5,423 nt of DNA from Methanobacteriota archaeon (GTDB lineage: Archaea > Thermoplasmatota > Poseidoniia > Poseidoniales > Poseidoniaceae). A program made the position numbers and the translations under genes. The number at the start of each line of letters is the position of its first letter. Position 1 is the first letter of the stretch. Shown piece by piece: positions 1-5,423 of the stretch. The stretch lies in NCBI GenBank assembly GCA_002719475.1, contig PBHQ01000027.1:20281-25703 (forward strand), written 5' to 3'. Under the pieces are notes generated by a model. It made no database searches. It saw only the letters and a list, made by a program, of their open reading frames with translations, and was not told the origin of the DNA.

Positions 1-386
1 TGTGGCCAATCATAACCCCTTTCGGAACTCCATTCAGCGAGTACTTCAGGAGTATCCCTCCAAGGATCCAAAGTAACCGTGACCGCTTGAACCTGAGTTT
101 TCTCCTCCTCATCCAACTGTTGTAATATCCAATGAACATTCGCCGAAACAACAGGACAAGTCTCTACACATTTGGTGAATGAAAACAGGAGAATAACGAC
201 CTTTCCTCGTGCCTGCTCTAGGCTCCAATTGCCCCCTTGGCTATTACTGAGATTGAAGCCGGGGTCAGGCTCCATATTCAACTCCGTTCCTTTGAAAGGG
301 GTTTCCTCCACCTCAATTTCATTGTGACCAAGACATCCAGAAGCAAGGAGGGTCAAAATCACGCTGAATAACAGCAGTCTGCCCAT
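1..386 (-). CDS. SCO1/SenC-family lipoprotein, 3' end off window
   Basis: SCO proteins are thioredoxin-fold, copper-binding proteins that help deliver copper to the CuA centre of cytochrome c oxidase or act as thiol-disulfide reductants outside the membrane. The gene reads leftward from ATG at 386 and is cut by the window edge after residue 128. Residues 1-18 form a lipoprotein signal: a short Arg, a hydrophobic stretch, then the lipobox LASGC with Cys18 as the likely lipidated residue. A polar, acidic linker follows. The core carries the SCO metal motif FTKCVETCP, with Cys73 and Cys77 in the CxxxC spacing typical of SCO rather than the CxxC of thioredoxins. The second family block is DPWRDTPEVLAEW (107-119). 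The conserved metal-binding His expected some 80 residues further on lies outside the window. It sits 35 bases after the fibrillarin stop in the same direction, so cotranscription is possible; I see no clear TATA box or Shine-Dalgarno of its own. Suggests an aerobic respiratory chain. Confidence 0.88.
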   Translation of the reverse strand, partial: MGRLLLFSVILTLLASGCLGHNEIEVEETPFKGTELNMEPDPGFNLSNSQGGNWSLEQARGKVVILLFSFTKCVETCPVVSANVHWILQQLDEEEKTQVQAVTVTLDPWRDTPEVLAEWSSERGYDWP

Positions 387-421
387 ACCCGTTTGTCAGG
401 GTGCTCGGTTTTGAAGGATTC

Positions 422-1144
422 CTAAGACCTGCGACAAACAAAAAGCATGTGATGCTCCTCAAAACCAGCCAATTCAATACTCTCAACCAAATCCAGACCA
501 GATTCTTCGAGCGTTATTGCAACCTTAGTGAAAAGAGCTCTCTCGCCTTCTTCATCCCATCTTTCGCTAGCGGCTTTCAATGAAAATAGCCCCAAACCGT
601 TGCTCTTCAAGAATCGCTTACAGGCAGCAAGAAAAATTTCAACCTGGCTGGCTTGTGCCACGTCTTGGAATAACCAGTCAACACGATATGGCATGATTGC
701 TGCAATCTCATTATGTCTCCTTGCATCGGCCAACAAAGGAACTAGGCCTTTTCTTGTGCTGGCCAAATGATTGAGGTCCCTTAGGCATCTAGGCGCTAGA
801 TCAACCGCCAATATTCGTCCCCCAAGATGATTATCTTCTCCGCATACCAAATCGTGCAAGTGACTAACTGTAGTCCCGTGGCCTGCCCCCAGATACAGAA
901 TTCTAGAGCCTGCACTCGGCAAGATTTCCGTCAAGTTTCCAGAAGTTCTCTGTAGCCCTGCGCCTAATTTTGAACGGTGCGGGTCCCAGCGTCGCCATTC
1001 TTCCTTGCCGATACGACGAACCGATTCCCCATATACTGTATTGCCAGAGTCACTATTCAATGTCCAGATACCTCTGCCTTGAACCCTTAACCCATCTGTA
1101 AGTTGCTTACCAAAGGGCCTAGACCTTGAGCCTCTCTTCTTCAT
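422..1144 (-). CDS. flpA: Fibrillarin-like rRNA/tRNA 2'-O-methyltransferase
   Basis: This is the catalytic subunit of the archaeal box C/D RNP. It transfers a methyl group from S-adenosylmethionine to the ribose 2'-OH of rRNA or tRNA at sites chosen by guide RNAs. The 240 residues match the usual archaeal length. A basic N-terminus is followed by RRWDPHRSKLGAGL (51-64), the fibrillarin block normally written WxPxRSKLAA. The Rossmann SAM site is ILYLGAGHGTTVSHLHDLV (82-100). The acidic strand end is AVDLAP (113-118), LLADAR (137-142) follows, and the fibrillarin hallmark FQDVAQ spans 159-164. FSLKA (187-191) supplies the second conserved Lys. Lys59, Asp161, Lys190 and His232 sit where the family has its conserved K-D-K-H residues, so the enzyme should be active. 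The SAM motif has His89 where many homologs have Ser. It starts 9 bases after the nop5 stop, with GAGGT six bases before the ATG, as expected for an nop5-flpA operon. Confidence 0.96.
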   Translation of the reverse strand: MKKRGSRSRPFGKQLTDGLRVQGRGIWTLNSDSGNTVYGESVRRIGKEEWRRWDPHRSKLGAGLQRTSGNLTEILPSAGSRILYLGAGHGTTVSHLHDLVCGEDNHLGGRILAVDLAPRCLRDLNHLASTRKGLVPLLADARRHNEIAAIMPYRVDWLFQDVAQASQVEIFLAACKRFLKSNGLGLFSLKAASERWDEEGERALFTKVAITLEESGLDLVESIELAGFEEHHMLFVCRRS

Positions 1145-1156
1145 CTAAAGACCTCA
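1145..1156 (-). promoter_or_regulatory. flpA ribosome binding site overlapping nop5 stop
   Basis: Read on the minus strand, this stretch is TGAGGTCTTTAG followed by the flpA ATG. The TGA is the nop5 stop codon, and its last two bases begin the Shine-Dalgarno-like GAGGT, complementary to the archaeal 16S 3' end. The spacing to the ATG is six bases. This supports the chosen flpA start and suggests translational coupling, so that the two box C/D subunits are made together. Confidence 0.6.
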
Positions 1157-2197
1157 TCGGCGCTTGCCTGCTGGAGGGTTAACATGGGTGCTACGAATCT
1201 CTTCAACCCGCTTCTCAACCTCAGCCAACATCTCATCATTCCATACTGCACCAGCGAATGCATCGCTCCTAGCGGCAAGGCTTGCCTTAGCTGCCAACAT
1301 GCGAGAAATCTTGCCTCTAATCCACCAAGCCGAACGAGAAATCCATGGATGCATGAAAATATGGCCATGCTTTGGTGGCGGAGTTCCATTATGCAGGTGA
1401 CTGAAGAATGCCTTCTCAGCACCAAGAATCTGTACCGTACCTGCTGGCAAGCGTGCCAATCTCATCCTACCGTGCGCTGAAGCACATAAGCGCGCAGCCA
1501 ACAGTGGTCCCATCAGCAAAGATAGAGACGGGAGATGTTCACTTGCTAGATCTCTAATCGCATCCTCCATCCTATCCAATCTAGACTTACAACTTCTCAC
1601 AACTTCAGCCCATGAACGCAATGACTTCCATTCCAATTCACCAGGCCCTGCTTCCGGTAACTTACTCGATAATGAGGTAGCAAGATCCTGTAGAGAATCG
1701 GATTCCGCTATGATTCCTGCAAGGCGGTTTCTGTCTCGTTCTACTCTCGCTGCAGGGAGGAATAAGGCCGTCCATTCGACCAATCGAGATTCCATGGTTA
1801 ACCAAGCGGCACGCAACTCTTCGGTTGCACTCAACAGATGCTCAAGTCTCCTGTCAGGATCACCAGCCGCCTTGTCAACCCCGGCTTGTGACATAGCAAG
1901 CGATGCTTCATCCAAAGCCTGTAGTAACTCCGCAGACATCTCAGGAAATTCATGATCAGGAAGTTCCGGGTCTCCTGCCATATGGATGCAGGCATCAGGC
2001 CATCGTTCTGATAACAACCTTGACTCCGCAGTCAATCCTCCTGCACCAAGTAATTGCAACCTCTCAATAATGCGAGATTGGTCCATCTTGCCGGTCCATT
2101 CCTCTTGATCAAGAATGCGCCCCTGATCATCGATGACCAAAGCCAATCTCCAGTCGTATGCTATCCACACCACGTACCGTCGAACAGACAGCACCAC
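1154..2197 (-). CDS. nop5: NOP5/NOP56 family box C/D RNP core protein
   Basis: NOP5 is the scaffold of the archaeal box C/D RNP. Its N-terminal domain binds fibrillarin, a coiled coil dimerises two copies, and the C-terminal NOP domain grips the L7Ae-kink-turn RNA complex. The 347 residues show this order: an N-terminal domain to about 100, a helical charged middle at roughly 110-220 that fits the coiled coil, and the NOP domain at about 220-312. Diagnostic NOP pieces are LLMGPLLAARL (227-237), LARLPAGTVQILGAEKAFF (247-265) with the GAEK block at 259-262, PPPKHG (273-278), HPW (283-285) and RGKISRMLAAKASLAARSD (294-312). The start is GTG at 2197; an in-frame stop lies at 2216-2218 and no ATG lies between, though GTG at 2194 is also possible. 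Two oddities are RLVEWTALFLPAA (138-150), where homologs usually have a motif like WHFPEL, and a C-terminal tail without the long lysine run of many NOP5/NOP56 proteins. It is the first gene of the leftward cluster. Confidence 0.95.
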   Translation of the reverse strand: MVLSVRRYVVWIAYDWRLALVIDDQGRILDQEEWTGKMDQSRIIERLQLLGAGGLTAESRLLSERWPDACIHMAGDPELPDHEFPEMSAELLQALDEASLAMSQAGVDKAAGDPDRRLEHLLSATEELRAAWLTMESRLVEWTALFLPAARVERDRNRLAGIIAESDSLQDLATSLSSKLPEAGPGELEWKSLRSWAEVVRSCKSRLDRMEDAIRDLASEHLPSLSLLMGPLLAARLCASAHGRMRLARLPAGTVQILGAEKAFFSHLHNGTPPPKHGHIFMHPWISRSAWWIRGKISRMLAAKASLAARSDAFAGAVWNDEMLAEVEKRVEEIRSTHVNPPAGKRR

Positions 2198-2220
2198 AAA
2201 AGGGATGGGGAACGTTCACT

Positions 2221-2240
2221 CTATCAAAATCAAAAAAATA
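2221..2240 (-). promoter_or_regulatory. Possible nop5 promoter (T-rich TATA-like element)
   Basis: On the minus strand this segment reads as a run of T followed by GATTTTGATAG. Its near end lies 24-30 bases upstream of the GTG at 2197, where an archaeal TATA box would direct a leaderless transcript. No purine-rich Shine-Dalgarno sits before the GTG, which fits leaderless initiation. The element is a poor TATA match, so the call depends mostly on position. Confidence 0.3.
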
Positions 2241-2262
2241 CCTGAATTAACAAGCAAATCGT

Positions 2263-2270
2263 CTATATGT
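2263..2270 (+). promoter_or_regulatory. TATA box for TFS gene
   Basis: The sequence CTATATGT is centred about 27 bases before the ATG at 2294. That is the spacing expected if transcription starts at or just before the start codon, giving a leaderless mRNA. No Shine-Dalgarno is visible between the box and the ATG, which agrees. It is the best TATA match in the window. Confidence 0.55.
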
Positions 2271-2293
2271 GGTGACCACCCGCCCAATACCCT

Positions 2294-2647
2294 ATGTTCT
2301 GCCCAGAATGCGGTACTTTGGCGTATCCAGATTCCTCTGGAAACATAAATTGTACAAATTACAAATGTAATTACAAGGGAGGTGCAAAGAATGAAGTCAC
2401 CTTACCAGATGGTAGTACGGTTGACTTAGCAGAAACAACATCCAGTTCTAAAGCCGAGACAAGGCAGTACGAAGTGATTGATGATGCAGACATGATGTTC
2501 GGAGTCCTTACTACCGACTCATACATCTGTCCCAAATGCGATTGTAGAGAGGTATTCTCTGAACTTAGACAAACTCGTTCCAGCGACGAACCTGAGACTA
2601 GATTCCTAACTTGCAAAGCATGCAAACATGGATGGCGTGAATACTGA
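2294..2647 (+). CDS. Transcription factor S (TFS), RNA polymerase cleavage factor
   Basis: TFS is the archaeal counterpart of eukaryotic TFIIS. It enters the RNA polymerase secondary channel and stimulates cleavage of backtracked RNA so that elongation can resume. The 117-residue protein has the standard two-ribbon plan. The N-terminal zinc ribbon uses Cys3, Cys6, Cys20 and Cys25 and resembles RPB9/TFS N-domains. A polar Ser/Thr/Glu-rich linker runs from about 32 to 66. The C-terminal TFIIS-type ribbon uses Cys79, Cys82, Cys107 and Cys110. The catalytic hairpin QTRSSDEPETRF (93-104) carries the essential acidic pair Asp98-Glu99, so this is a cleavage-competent TFS and not one of the inactive paralogs. 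It ends HGWREY, close to the usual family ending. It is a little longer than the commonest lengths, mostly in the linker. It is divergent from nop5 and followed after 62 bases by PCNA. Confidence 0.95.
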   Translation: MFCPECGTLAYPDSSGNINCTNYKCNYKGGAKNEVTLPDGSTVDLAETTSSSKAETRQYEVIDDADMMFGVLTTDSYICPKCDCREVFSELRQTRSSDEPETRFLTCKACKHGWREY

Positions 2648-2678
2648 TTTCCGCCGCATGGCAAGTCAATCTTGCTGC

Positions 2679-2699
2679 AATTATTCCTCATTGAGGTGA
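2679..2699 (+). promoter_or_regulatory. Possible PCNA promoter and ribosome binding site
   Basis: AATTATT at 2679-2685 is a weak TATA-like element centred about 27 bases before the ATG at 2710, so it could drive a near-leaderless transcript. GAGGTGA at 2693-2699 is a good Shine-Dalgarno match but lies ten bases from that ATG, a rather long spacing. It would work only on a transcript coming from upstream, for example from TFS. The two signals overlap a perfect palindrome at 2686-2696. Both support 2710 as the start but imply different modes of initiation. Confidence 0.35.
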
Positions 2700-2709
2700 A
2701 AACAGGTTT

Positions 2710-3498
2710 ATGGACCCCCCCCAGCGAGAGGATACCTATAGGATGGATGGTGACATGCTGAATATCACAGCGAGACAAGACCTGATGCGAATCATCTTCG
2801 ACACCCTCAATGTGGTTGTAGAAGAAGCGAGACTGGATTTCAACGAACATGACCTCGATGTCAGAGTGGTTGACCCATCGCATGTAGCGATGATCAGAAT
2901 GACCATTCAGTCAGCCGCTTTTGAGACATGGGACGTTGATGAGAAATCTCTAGGATTAGAATTGGCCAAGATGAGGGATTTGTTATCCCTGGGTAACTCT
3001 GGAGACCTCATCGAATTACAGCATGATGAGAGAGAAGGACGAATCCACATCAACATGGGTAAAATTGATCGCGTAGTACGTCCTCTTGACCATTCTACCG
3101 TACAGCCCCCAAATGTCCCAGAATTGGAACTGCCTGCAAGTGTCACTCTTAGCGGAGAGGATTTGTCCCGAGCACTAAGGGCAGCCCGACAAGTCGGTGA
3201 TCTTGTCAATATCTCACTAAGTGATTCCGGCTTGGAGATAAATGTCATCGGCGGAGATACCGATAGTGTCAGTGTGTCTTACAGCAAGGATGAGGTGCAC
3301 GAACTCAAGTGCGATGGTCCAGTACGATCTCAATACAGCTTAACCTATCTCCTTCCATTGTCCAAGCTGATGTCAGTCATCGAGAGAGTGACTCTACGCT
3401 TTGGAGAGAACTTCCCCCTAAAAGTGGAGTATGAATTTGCAGATGGTGCAGGAGAAGTAGTCTACTTCTTGGCTCCACGTATCGAAGGCGACCTGTGA
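2710..3498 (+). CDS. pcn: PCNA, DNA polymerase sliding clamp
   Basis: PCNA forms a ring around DNA that tethers replicative polymerase, FEN1, ligase and other partners. From the ATG at 2710 the protein has 262 residues, somewhat longer than the roughly 245-250 usual in archaea. The familiar PCNA start aligns with Met16 (MLNITARQDLMRIIFDTLN), leaving an apparent 15-residue N-terminal extension. Family blocks follow in order: EARLDF (39-44), VVDPSHVAMI (53-62) matching the PCNA MDSSHV region, the charged interdomain segment, ELELPASVTLSGEDL in the middle, the GDTDSVSV strand of domain two, a YLLPLSKL segment, FPLKVEYEF, and the terminal LAPRIE, which normally helps form the partner-binding surface. 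Alternative starts are ATG at 2743 (Met12) and 2755 (Met16); neither has a clearly better ribosome site. An eight-C run at 2715-2722 falls in the extension, so its frame is the least secure part. The clamp itself appears complete and functional. Confidence 0.95.
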   Translation: MDPPQREDTYRMDGDMLNITARQDLMRIIFDTLNVVVEEARLDFNEHDLDVRVVDPSHVAMIRMTIQSAAFETWDVDEKSLGLELAKMRDLLSLGNSGDLIELQHDEREGRIHINMGKIDRVVRPLDHSTVQPPNVPELELPASVTLSGEDLSRALRAARQVGDLVNISLSDSGLEINVIGGDTDSVSVSYSKDEVHELKCDGPVRSQYSLTYLLPLSKLMSVIERVTLRFGENFPLKVEYEFADGAGEVVYFLAPRIEGDL

Positions 3499-3521
3499 TT
3501 GGTTTACCGTCCTAATCTCAG

Positions 3522-3530
3522 TTGTATTGA
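3522..3530 (+). promoter_or_regulatory. Weak TATA-like element before glycosyltransferase
   Basis: TTGTATTGA is centred about 28 bases before the ATG at 3555. No Shine-Dalgarno precedes that ATG; the last bases are the GC-rich GCCGCGGC. The position suits a leaderless transcript, but the match to an archaeal TATA box is poor. Confidence 0.25.
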
Positions 3531-3554
3531 AACGTAACATAGCCTCGCCGCGGC

Positions 3555-4646
3555 ATGGCATTGCCAAGAGTATCAGTGCTCATTCCAACGCTGCGCAATG
3601 CTGAACAATTGCAAGTAGTACTGAAAGCACTCAACCAACAAGATTGGGAAGGTGAGTTGGAAATCGCCTGCGTTGGCCCGAAAGGAGATCCCGGCGAATC
3701 CATCTGCAAAGAAAATGCTGCGAGGTGGATTGATGATTTGGGTAGTCGAAATCGCGCCGATGCCTGTAATGTTGGAATCAAGGCTTTGGACTGCGACATA
3801 CTATTGTTCACCGACGATGATGTTATTCCAAACAAGGATTGGGCTGGTAAATTGATTCGCTGGTTCGAACGTGATGAAGTAGCGGGAGTGGGTGGACCAA
3901 ACTTCGCTCCAGATGAAGACCCTTTTTCAGCCCGAGCGGCAGATGTGGCTTTCTGTGCCAAATGGGTAACCGCTGGAACAAGATACGGCAAGGTCCCGTC
4001 TGAAGAATTAATCGAAATCGATCATAACCCTGGCTGTAATTCTGCATATCGGAAATCTGTTCTGGATGAAGTTTCGGGTTTTGAGAAAGGTTGCATAGGT
4101 GCTGAAGACGTGGTAATGGATCGTAAGATTCTCGATGCAGGGCATAGATTGTGGTTCGATGCCGAAGCGGTTATGCCGCATCGGCGCAGAGTATTATTCG
4201 GACCTTACATGAAACAATTGAGGAATTACGGATATGTTCGTACCCTTGCCAACAAACGCTGGCCTGAACTTAAGCGTTGGAGCCACAATGCCATAGGTTT
4301 GTTCCCCATACTCACCATCCTTGGCCTAGCGACATTCCTTTGGGGACTTTGGCAAGGAGGAATTGATTGGTCTGATCTTTTCAACTCACCTGAGATGGGT
4401 GCTCCCCGTATAGCGGCTCATGGAACGGCTTCGCTGGGAATCTTGTATTTCGTGATATGTTGGGCTGGTGCCGCGCTTGGAGCATCTCCTCATCGTACTT
4501 TGATGACCGTAGCCATTGCACCGATAACCATCTTCTTGGCACATTGGTCCTATGGAGGCGGAGTCATTCGAGGATGGAAGCAGATCTATCTAGGTCAAGG
4601 TGCCGCAGCCGGACTCGGTGTGCAAATCGACGATAAAGAAAGATGA
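3555..4646 (+). CDS. Membrane-anchored family 2 glycosyltransferase
   Basis: This is a GT-A fold, GT2-type enzyme that transfers a sugar from a nucleotide or dolichol-linked donor. The acceptor cannot be read from sequence; a role in surface glycan or N-glycan assembly is inferred. The 363 residues begin with the GT2 strand RVSVLIPTLRNAEQL (5-19). The metal-binding DXD equivalent is TDDDV (86-90), preceded by RADACNVGI (67-75). NPGCNSAYRKSVLDEVSGF (158-176) is the typical acceptor-loop region. GAEDVVMDRKI (182-192) supplies the likely catalytic-base acidic pair Glu184-Asp185, and HRRR (209-212) fits the phosphate-binding end. Three hydrophobic segments near 246-267, 291-310 and 316-334 should anchor the C-terminus in the membrane, with the catalytic domain cytoplasmic. 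It starts 56 bases after PCNA with no visible Shine-Dalgarno. The adjacency to PCNA suggests no functional link. Confidence 0.9.
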   Translation: MALPRVSVLIPTLRNAEQLQVVLKALNQQDWEGELEIACVGPKGDPGESICKENAARWIDDLGSRNRADACNVGIKALDCDILLFTDDDVIPNKDWAGKLIRWFERDEVAGVGGPNFAPDEDPFSARAADVAFCAKWVTAGTRYGKVPSEELIEIDHNPGCNSAYRKSVLDEVSGFEKGCIGAEDVVMDRKILDAGHRLWFDAEAVMPHRRRVLFGPYMKQLRNYGYVRTLANKRWPELKRWSHNAIGLFPILTILGLATFLWGLWQGGIDWSDLFNSPEMGAPRIAAHGTASLGILYFVICWAGAALGASPHRTLMTVAIAPITIFLAHWSYGGGVIRGWKQIYLGQGAAAGLGVQIDDKER

Positions 4647-4751
4647 CGGCACTATCTACAGGGTCAAACAATCATTGCTTGGCAACTTCATCCGGCAATG
4701 GGTTCTTGAGTAGAAGGTCGGCCACAGCCTCTCCCAAAGTGGTTGTAAAAC

Positions 4752-5141
4752 ATGGCTGGTCCGCTCAAAGAGAAGTTAGAAGCGATGGCGCAACCGATGA
4801 AGCACAGTGCAGAAGAAGAGATTTGGGAAGTGGTAAGATCTTGGTTAATTATTTCAAGAATCACATGCTTTGTTGCGATGATTGCACTGGCAGAATTGCT
4901 TGACGATATGATGATGGCAGGATTATCGGTCAGCCTGTGGTCGTTGATTATTGGAATCCCAGTATTCGTAATTCTTTCAATCGCCATAATTTGGGGTGAC
5001 CGTTGGATGAAGAAATACCTAGAAGAGAACCTGATGGGAGAAGTTGACAGAGTTCATGGAAGACAGTCTCAATTGAATACTCCAGGACTCGATAATGGAA
5101 GAACTGAGGTATTGCTACACCCCATTCATCAAAGGCAGTGA
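4752..5141 (+). CDS. Small two-helix membrane protein, unknown function
   Basis: I do not recognise this 129-residue protein. The N-terminus (1-28) is charged and probably helical, rich in Lys and Glu. Two hydrophobic segments follow: about 31-50, interrupted by Arg36, and a stronger one at about 59-81 ending IAIIWGDRW. An acidic pair (Asp51, Asp52) and three successive Met lie in the short turn between them. After the second helix comes a charged helix MKKYLEENLMGEVDRV (86-101) and a polar tail. Both ends therefore probably face the same side. An in-frame TAA at 4746-4748 limits the start to 4752 or to internal ATGs at 4785 or 4797. No good Shine-Dalgarno or TATA box precedes 4752, so the start is uncertain. 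The plus-strand frame is preferred over overlapping frames because of its coherent hydrophobic pattern. Its stop directly abuts the stop of the convergent ABC gene. Confidence 0.65.
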   Translation: MAGPLKEKLEAMAQPMKHSAEEEIWEVVRSWLIISRITCFVAMIALAELLDDMMMAGLSVSLWSLIIGIPVFVILSIAIIWGDRWMKKYLEENLMGEVDRVHGRQSQLNTPGLDNGRTEVLLHPIHQRQ

Positions 5142-5423
5142 TCAAACATCAAACTTGGTTGCCTGGCCAGTGGTTTGATTCAAATCTCCAGTCTGTACTG
5201 CCCAAAGGTCTGCATAGACTCCATCGGCAGCCAATAACTCGTCGTGACTACCTCTCTCAACAACTAATCCTTCTACCAACACAAGAATCGTATCAGCATC
5301 ACGGATTGTGCTCAGGCGATGAGCCACTGCTACCGTCATCCTATCATCCTTGAACTCGTTGAGATTGCGTTGAATAATCTCCTCAGTACGAGTATCAACC
5401 GCACTGGTTGCCTCATCAAGAAT
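5142..5423 (-). CDS. ABC exporter ATP-binding protein, C-terminal end
   Basis: This is the last 93 residues of an ABC transporter nucleotide-binding domain, entering from the right edge and ending at TGA 5144-5142. The fragment opens with the Walker B and D-loop [10 protein letters not shown], including the catalytic Glu after the Walker B Asp. The H-loop AHRLSTI follows with the switch His at fragment residue 35. Next come the typical exporter ending [11 protein letters not shown], then [19 protein letters not shown] and a polar tail. This ending (GSHDELL...G.Y..L) is characteristic of MsbA/ABCB-type exporters, where a transmembrane domain is fused upstream of the ATPase, so the whole gene probably encodes a membrane-fused half-transporter. 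The substrate cannot be inferred. The Walker A, Q-loop and signature motif, and any membrane domain, lie outside the window. Confidence 0.93.
   Translation of the reverse strand: MLDEATSAVDTRTEEIIQRNLNEFKDDRMTVAVAHRLSTIRDADTILVLVEGLVVERGSHDELLAADGVYADLWAVQTGDLNQTTGQATKFDV

Noticed and set aside
1141..1425. 94-codon minus-strand frame inside nop5.
   Set aside because: It lies wholly in another frame of a strongly supported nop5 NOP domain.
2198..2293. Possible box C/D guide RNA in the intergenic gap beside the box C/D protein genes.
   Set aside because: I looked for a C box (TGATGA) followed by D box (CTGA) in the gaps and found no properly ordered pair; TGATGA words in the window lie within coding sequence.
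2371..2883. 170-codon minus-strand frame opposite TFS and PCNA.
   Set aside because: It is antisense to two well-conserved genes and shows no recognisable motif.
4673..4700. CATTGC...GCAATG inverted repeat with a 16-base loop just after the glycosyltransferase, as a possible terminator.
   Set aside because: The stem is only six bases with a long loop and no T run follows; archaeal termination normally relies on T-rich tracts.
4643..4903. Open frame of 86 codons on the plus strand whose ATG overlaps the glycosyltransferase stop (ATGA).
   Set aside because: The ATGA overlap is attractive, but the protein is low in coherent structure, rich in Ser, Arg and Gly, and overlaps the membrane-protein frame, which has clear hydrophobic helices.
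4688..4987. 99-codon minus-strand frame opposite the small membrane protein.
   Set aside because: It reads antisense through the hydrophobic helices and gives Ile/Ser-rich sequence of the kind produced by the complement of a membrane gene; no family features.

Overview
This window looks like chromosomal DNA from an uncultivated euryarchaeon, most likely Marine Group II (Poseidoniales) or a relative in Thermoplasmatota. The archaeal call is firm. It rests on a fibrillarin/NOP5 pair, a TFS-type transcript-cleavage factor and a PCNA sliding clamp, plus weak TATA-like boxes placed about 27 bases upstream of several start codons. The narrower Poseidoniales call is inference from overall protein character (an SCO lipoprotein suggesting aerobic respiration, short intergenic gaps, moderate GC) and is not proven by any single sequence feature.

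Left part, minus strand, reading leftward from about 2197: nop5, then flpA (fibrillarin), then an SCO1/SenC-family lipoprotein cut by the left edge. NOP5 and fibrillarin are the two protein partners of the archaeal box C/D small RNP that 2'-O-methylates rRNA and tRNA. They are tightly coupled: a Shine-Dalgarno-like GAGGT overlaps the nop5 stop codon.

Middle, plus strand, reading rightward from 2294: TFS (cleavage factor for RNA polymerase), PCNA, a membrane-anchored family 2 glycosyltransferase and a small two-helix membrane protein of unknown function. The 96-base gap between nop5 and TFS is a divergent promoter region serving the rRNA-modification and transcription/replication genes.

Right edge, minus strand: the C-terminal end of an ABC exporter ATPase, convergent with the small membrane protein. 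The two stop codons abut and together form the palindrome TGATCA.

Most of the window is housekeeping information-processing DNA, with no mobile element, CRISPR array, tRNA or rRNA visible. I found no convincing new biological system. The most notable observations are short perfect palindromes at similar positions between TATA-like boxes and start codons, a 15-residue N-terminal extension of PCNA carrying an eight-C run, a conserved-looking 30-codon minus-strand fragment in the gap after the glycosyltransferase, and the shared stop-codon palindrome.
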